This document shows, in pieces, positions 62,693 to 64,000 of a stretch of 64,000 nucleotides of DNA. The position numbers and the translations under genes are program-made. The stretch is from Paenibacillus terrigena DSM 21567 (lineage in GTDB: Bacteria; Bacillota; Bacilli; Paenibacillales; Paenibacillaceae). A model generated the notes under the pieces. The model was not told the DNA's origin. It saw only the letters and a program-made list of their open reading frames with translations, and made no database searches. Numbering within the stretch: the first letter of the stretch is position 1; the number at the start of each line of letters is the position of its first letter. The stretch is taken from positions 124,001 to 188,000 of the forward strand of contig NZ_KB895418.1 in assembly GCF_000374845.1 (NCBI RefSeq). Reading direction: 5' to 3'.

Positions 62693-63943
62693 ATGATTAA
62701 AACAACATTAAGCAACGGCCTCCGCGTCGTTATGGAGCAAATTCCGACCTTCCGTTCAGTTTCCTTCGGCATCTGGGTTCGAACTGGTTCCCGGAACGAG
62801 CAAGTGGCGAACAACGGGATTTCGCATTTTATAGAACATATGCTCTTCAAAGGGACAGATCGGTACACCGCGAAGGAAATTGCAGAGACATTCGATGCCA
62901 TTGGAGGCAATGTTAATGCATTTACATCGAAGGAATATACATGCTATTATGCTAAAGTCCTCGATGAACATTTACCGATCGCGGTAGATGTCCTCGCAGA
63001 CATGTTCTTCGCTTCGAAATTTGATACGGAGGACATGGACAAAGAGAAGAACGTGATTCTAGAAGAAATTGCGATGTATGAAGATACGCCTGATGATATG
63101 GTTCATGATTCCGTATCGCGTGCTGCTCTAGGAGATCATCCATTATCCTACTCGATACTTGGGACAGAAGAGCGGCTTAGAGCGATGACTTCCGATGACC
63201 TTCGTCAATATATGCAAGAGCATTATACGATCGAGAATACCGTAATCAGTGTTGCGGGCAACATTAACGATCAGACACTCGCGCTCCTAGAGAAGCATTT
63301 CGGTCACTTTACTGTCCATGGGAAGGAACAGCAGCTCGAAGCGCCGGATTTTGACGGACAAGTGATCTATCATAAGAAGAAAACAGAACAGAACCATATT
63401 TGTCTCTCCATGCCAGGTTGCTCCAGTTCGGATCCGCGATTATACGGAATGGTTATTCTGAATAATGCGATTGGCGGCGGAATGAGCTCACGACTATTCC
63501 AAGAAATTCGGGAGAAGCGGGGATTGGCTTACTCGGTTTATTCCTATCACAGCTCCTATGTGGATACAGGTTTGTTCACGATTTATGCAGGTACAGCACC
63601 GAAGCAAACGAAGGAAGTCTTGGATTTAACGATGGAAGTCATGAACGAAGTTGTAGCTCAAGGGCTGACGGAATCGGAATTCTCCAAAGGCAAGGAACAG
63701 TTGAAAGGAAGTCTGATTCTTAGTCTAGAGAGTACGTCAAGTCGAATGAATCGTCTAGGCAAAAACGAATTGATGTTAGGACGTCATTTTACACTGGATG
63801 AAATGATTGAACGAATTGAAGCGGTTACGTTCCAAGATATTGAGTCGCTGCTTCACCAGATGGTCGCTGTGCCGTTCGCCGTTGCGATGGTAGGTAATTC
63901 GGATAAGGCGTTGAACCAAATCAACCGTCAATTAAAGAAGTAA
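62693..63943 (+). CDS. mlpA: M16 family zinc peptidase MlpA (YmxG)
   Basis: Processing-peptidase-like metalloprotease, cytoplasmic in Bacillus. The 416-aa product has the inverted zinc motif HFIEH at residues 45-49 with the distal Glu in VILEEIAMYEDTPDD. The C-terminal inactive-type half carries RLFQEIREKRGLAYSVYSYH. ATG 62693 with GAGGAGG upstream; the in-frame TTG 62678 overlaps that site. In B. subtilis mlpA precedes sporulation genes and has been linked to extracellular protease levels. Confidence 0.93.
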   Translation: MIKTTLSNGLRVVMEQIPTFRSVSFGIWVRTGSRNEQVANNGISHFIEHMLFKGTDRYTAKEIAETFDAIGGNVNAFTSKEYTCYYAKVLDEHLPIAVDVLADMFFASKFDTEDMDKEKNVILEEIAMYEDTPDDMVHDSVSRAALGDHPLSYSILGTEERLRAMTSDDLRQYMQEHYTIENTVISVAGNINDQTLALLEKHFGHFTVHGKEQQLEAPDFDGQVIYHKKKTEQNHICLSMPGCSSSDPRLYGMVILNNAIGGGMSSRLFQEIREKRGLAYSVYSYHSSYVDTGLFTIYAGTAPKQTKEVLDLTMEVMNEVVAQGLTESEFSKGKEQLKGSLILSLESTSSRMNRLGKNELMLGRHFTLDEMIERIEAVTFQDIESLLHQMVAVPFAVAMVGNSDKALNQINRQLKK

Positions 63944-63979
63944 TCGAATATGCTTGATGATGTTACGGAGGGAAAAAAA

Positions 63980-64000
63980 TTGATTTATGATGTAGAAATT
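63980..64000 (+). CDS. Start of next gene, cut by window end (dut candidate)
   Basis: TTG 63980 has a strong ribosome site (GGAGGG at 63967-63972) and opens MIYDVEI at the window edge. In Paenibacillus-like genomes a dUTPase gene often follows mlpA, and a short strand-forming start like this would fit. Seven codons cannot prove identity; a YmxH-type sporulation gene is the B. subtilis neighbour, but its start looks different. Confidence 0.4.

Overview
The window is a contiguous piece of a chromosome from a low-to-moderate GC, motile, spore-forming Firmicute. It most resembles the Paenibacillaceae. Every convincing gene is on the + strand. The gene order is the classic Bacillales block topA-trmFO-hslVU-codY-fla/che-rpsB-tsf-pyrH-frr-uppS-cdsA-dxr-rseP-proS-polC-rimP-nusA-ylxR-ylxQ-infB-rbfA-nrnA-truB-ribF-rpsO-pnp-ylxY-mlpA. 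A YlxY-type deacetylase homologue and an MlpA-type peptidase after pnp are typical of endospore formers. The placement near Paenibacillus rests on family resemblance and locus layout, not on a database search.

Region 1 (1-5513) holds the 3' end of topA, trmFO, the two-subunit HslVU protease and the global regulator codY. It closes with a good intrinsic terminator. The codV/xerC recombinase gene found between trmFO and hslV in Bacillus subtilis is absent.

Region 2 (about 5514-37030) is one fla/che operon of about 31 kb. A sigma-A-like promoter with overlapping operator candidates precedes rod genes (flgB, flgC, fliE). These are followed by the M ring and switch (fliF, fliG), the export ATPase complex (fliH, fliI, fliJ), a YlxF-like protein, hook-length control and hook (fliK, flgD, flgE), swrD, fliL, and switch/chemotaxis proteins (fliM, fliY, cheY). 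The export gate (fliO, P, Q, R, flhB, flhA), flhF/flhG and the adaptation system (cheB, A, W, C, D) come next. It ends with sigD and a tail that includes a SwrB-like protein. Several lineage-specific or poorly known genes sit inside: a 126-aa 'flagellar operon protein', a two-helix membrane protein between cheD and sigD, a FapA (DUF342) protein, a 106-aa orphan, and an anchored YceG/MltG-like LysM protein with no catalytic domain.

Region 3 (37062-44344) has rpsB and tsf, each with promoter, leader or terminator signals, then pyrH-frr and the uppS-cdsA-dxr-rseP envelope/isoprenoid group. Region 4 (44345-50281) has proS, of the short eukaryote/archaeon-like type instead of the long bacterial type, and polC. 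Region 5 (50314-57676) is the nusA-infB operon (rimP, nusA, ylxR, ylxQ, infB, rbfA, nrnA, truB) with a clear promoter and a strong leader hairpin, followed by ribF. Region 6 (58679-64000) has rpsO with its leader, pnp, a ylxY-type deacetylase homologue with an altered active site, an M16 peptidase, and the first codons of the next gene.

No tRNA, rRNA, CRISPR array, prophage or insertion sequence was seen. No stretch longer than 300 bases lacks a gene. No clearly new defence or mobile system is present. The most interesting material is the unknown proteins in the flagellar locus, the RNA leaders, and departures from the B. subtilis layout (HslV N-terminus, ProRS type, missing codV).
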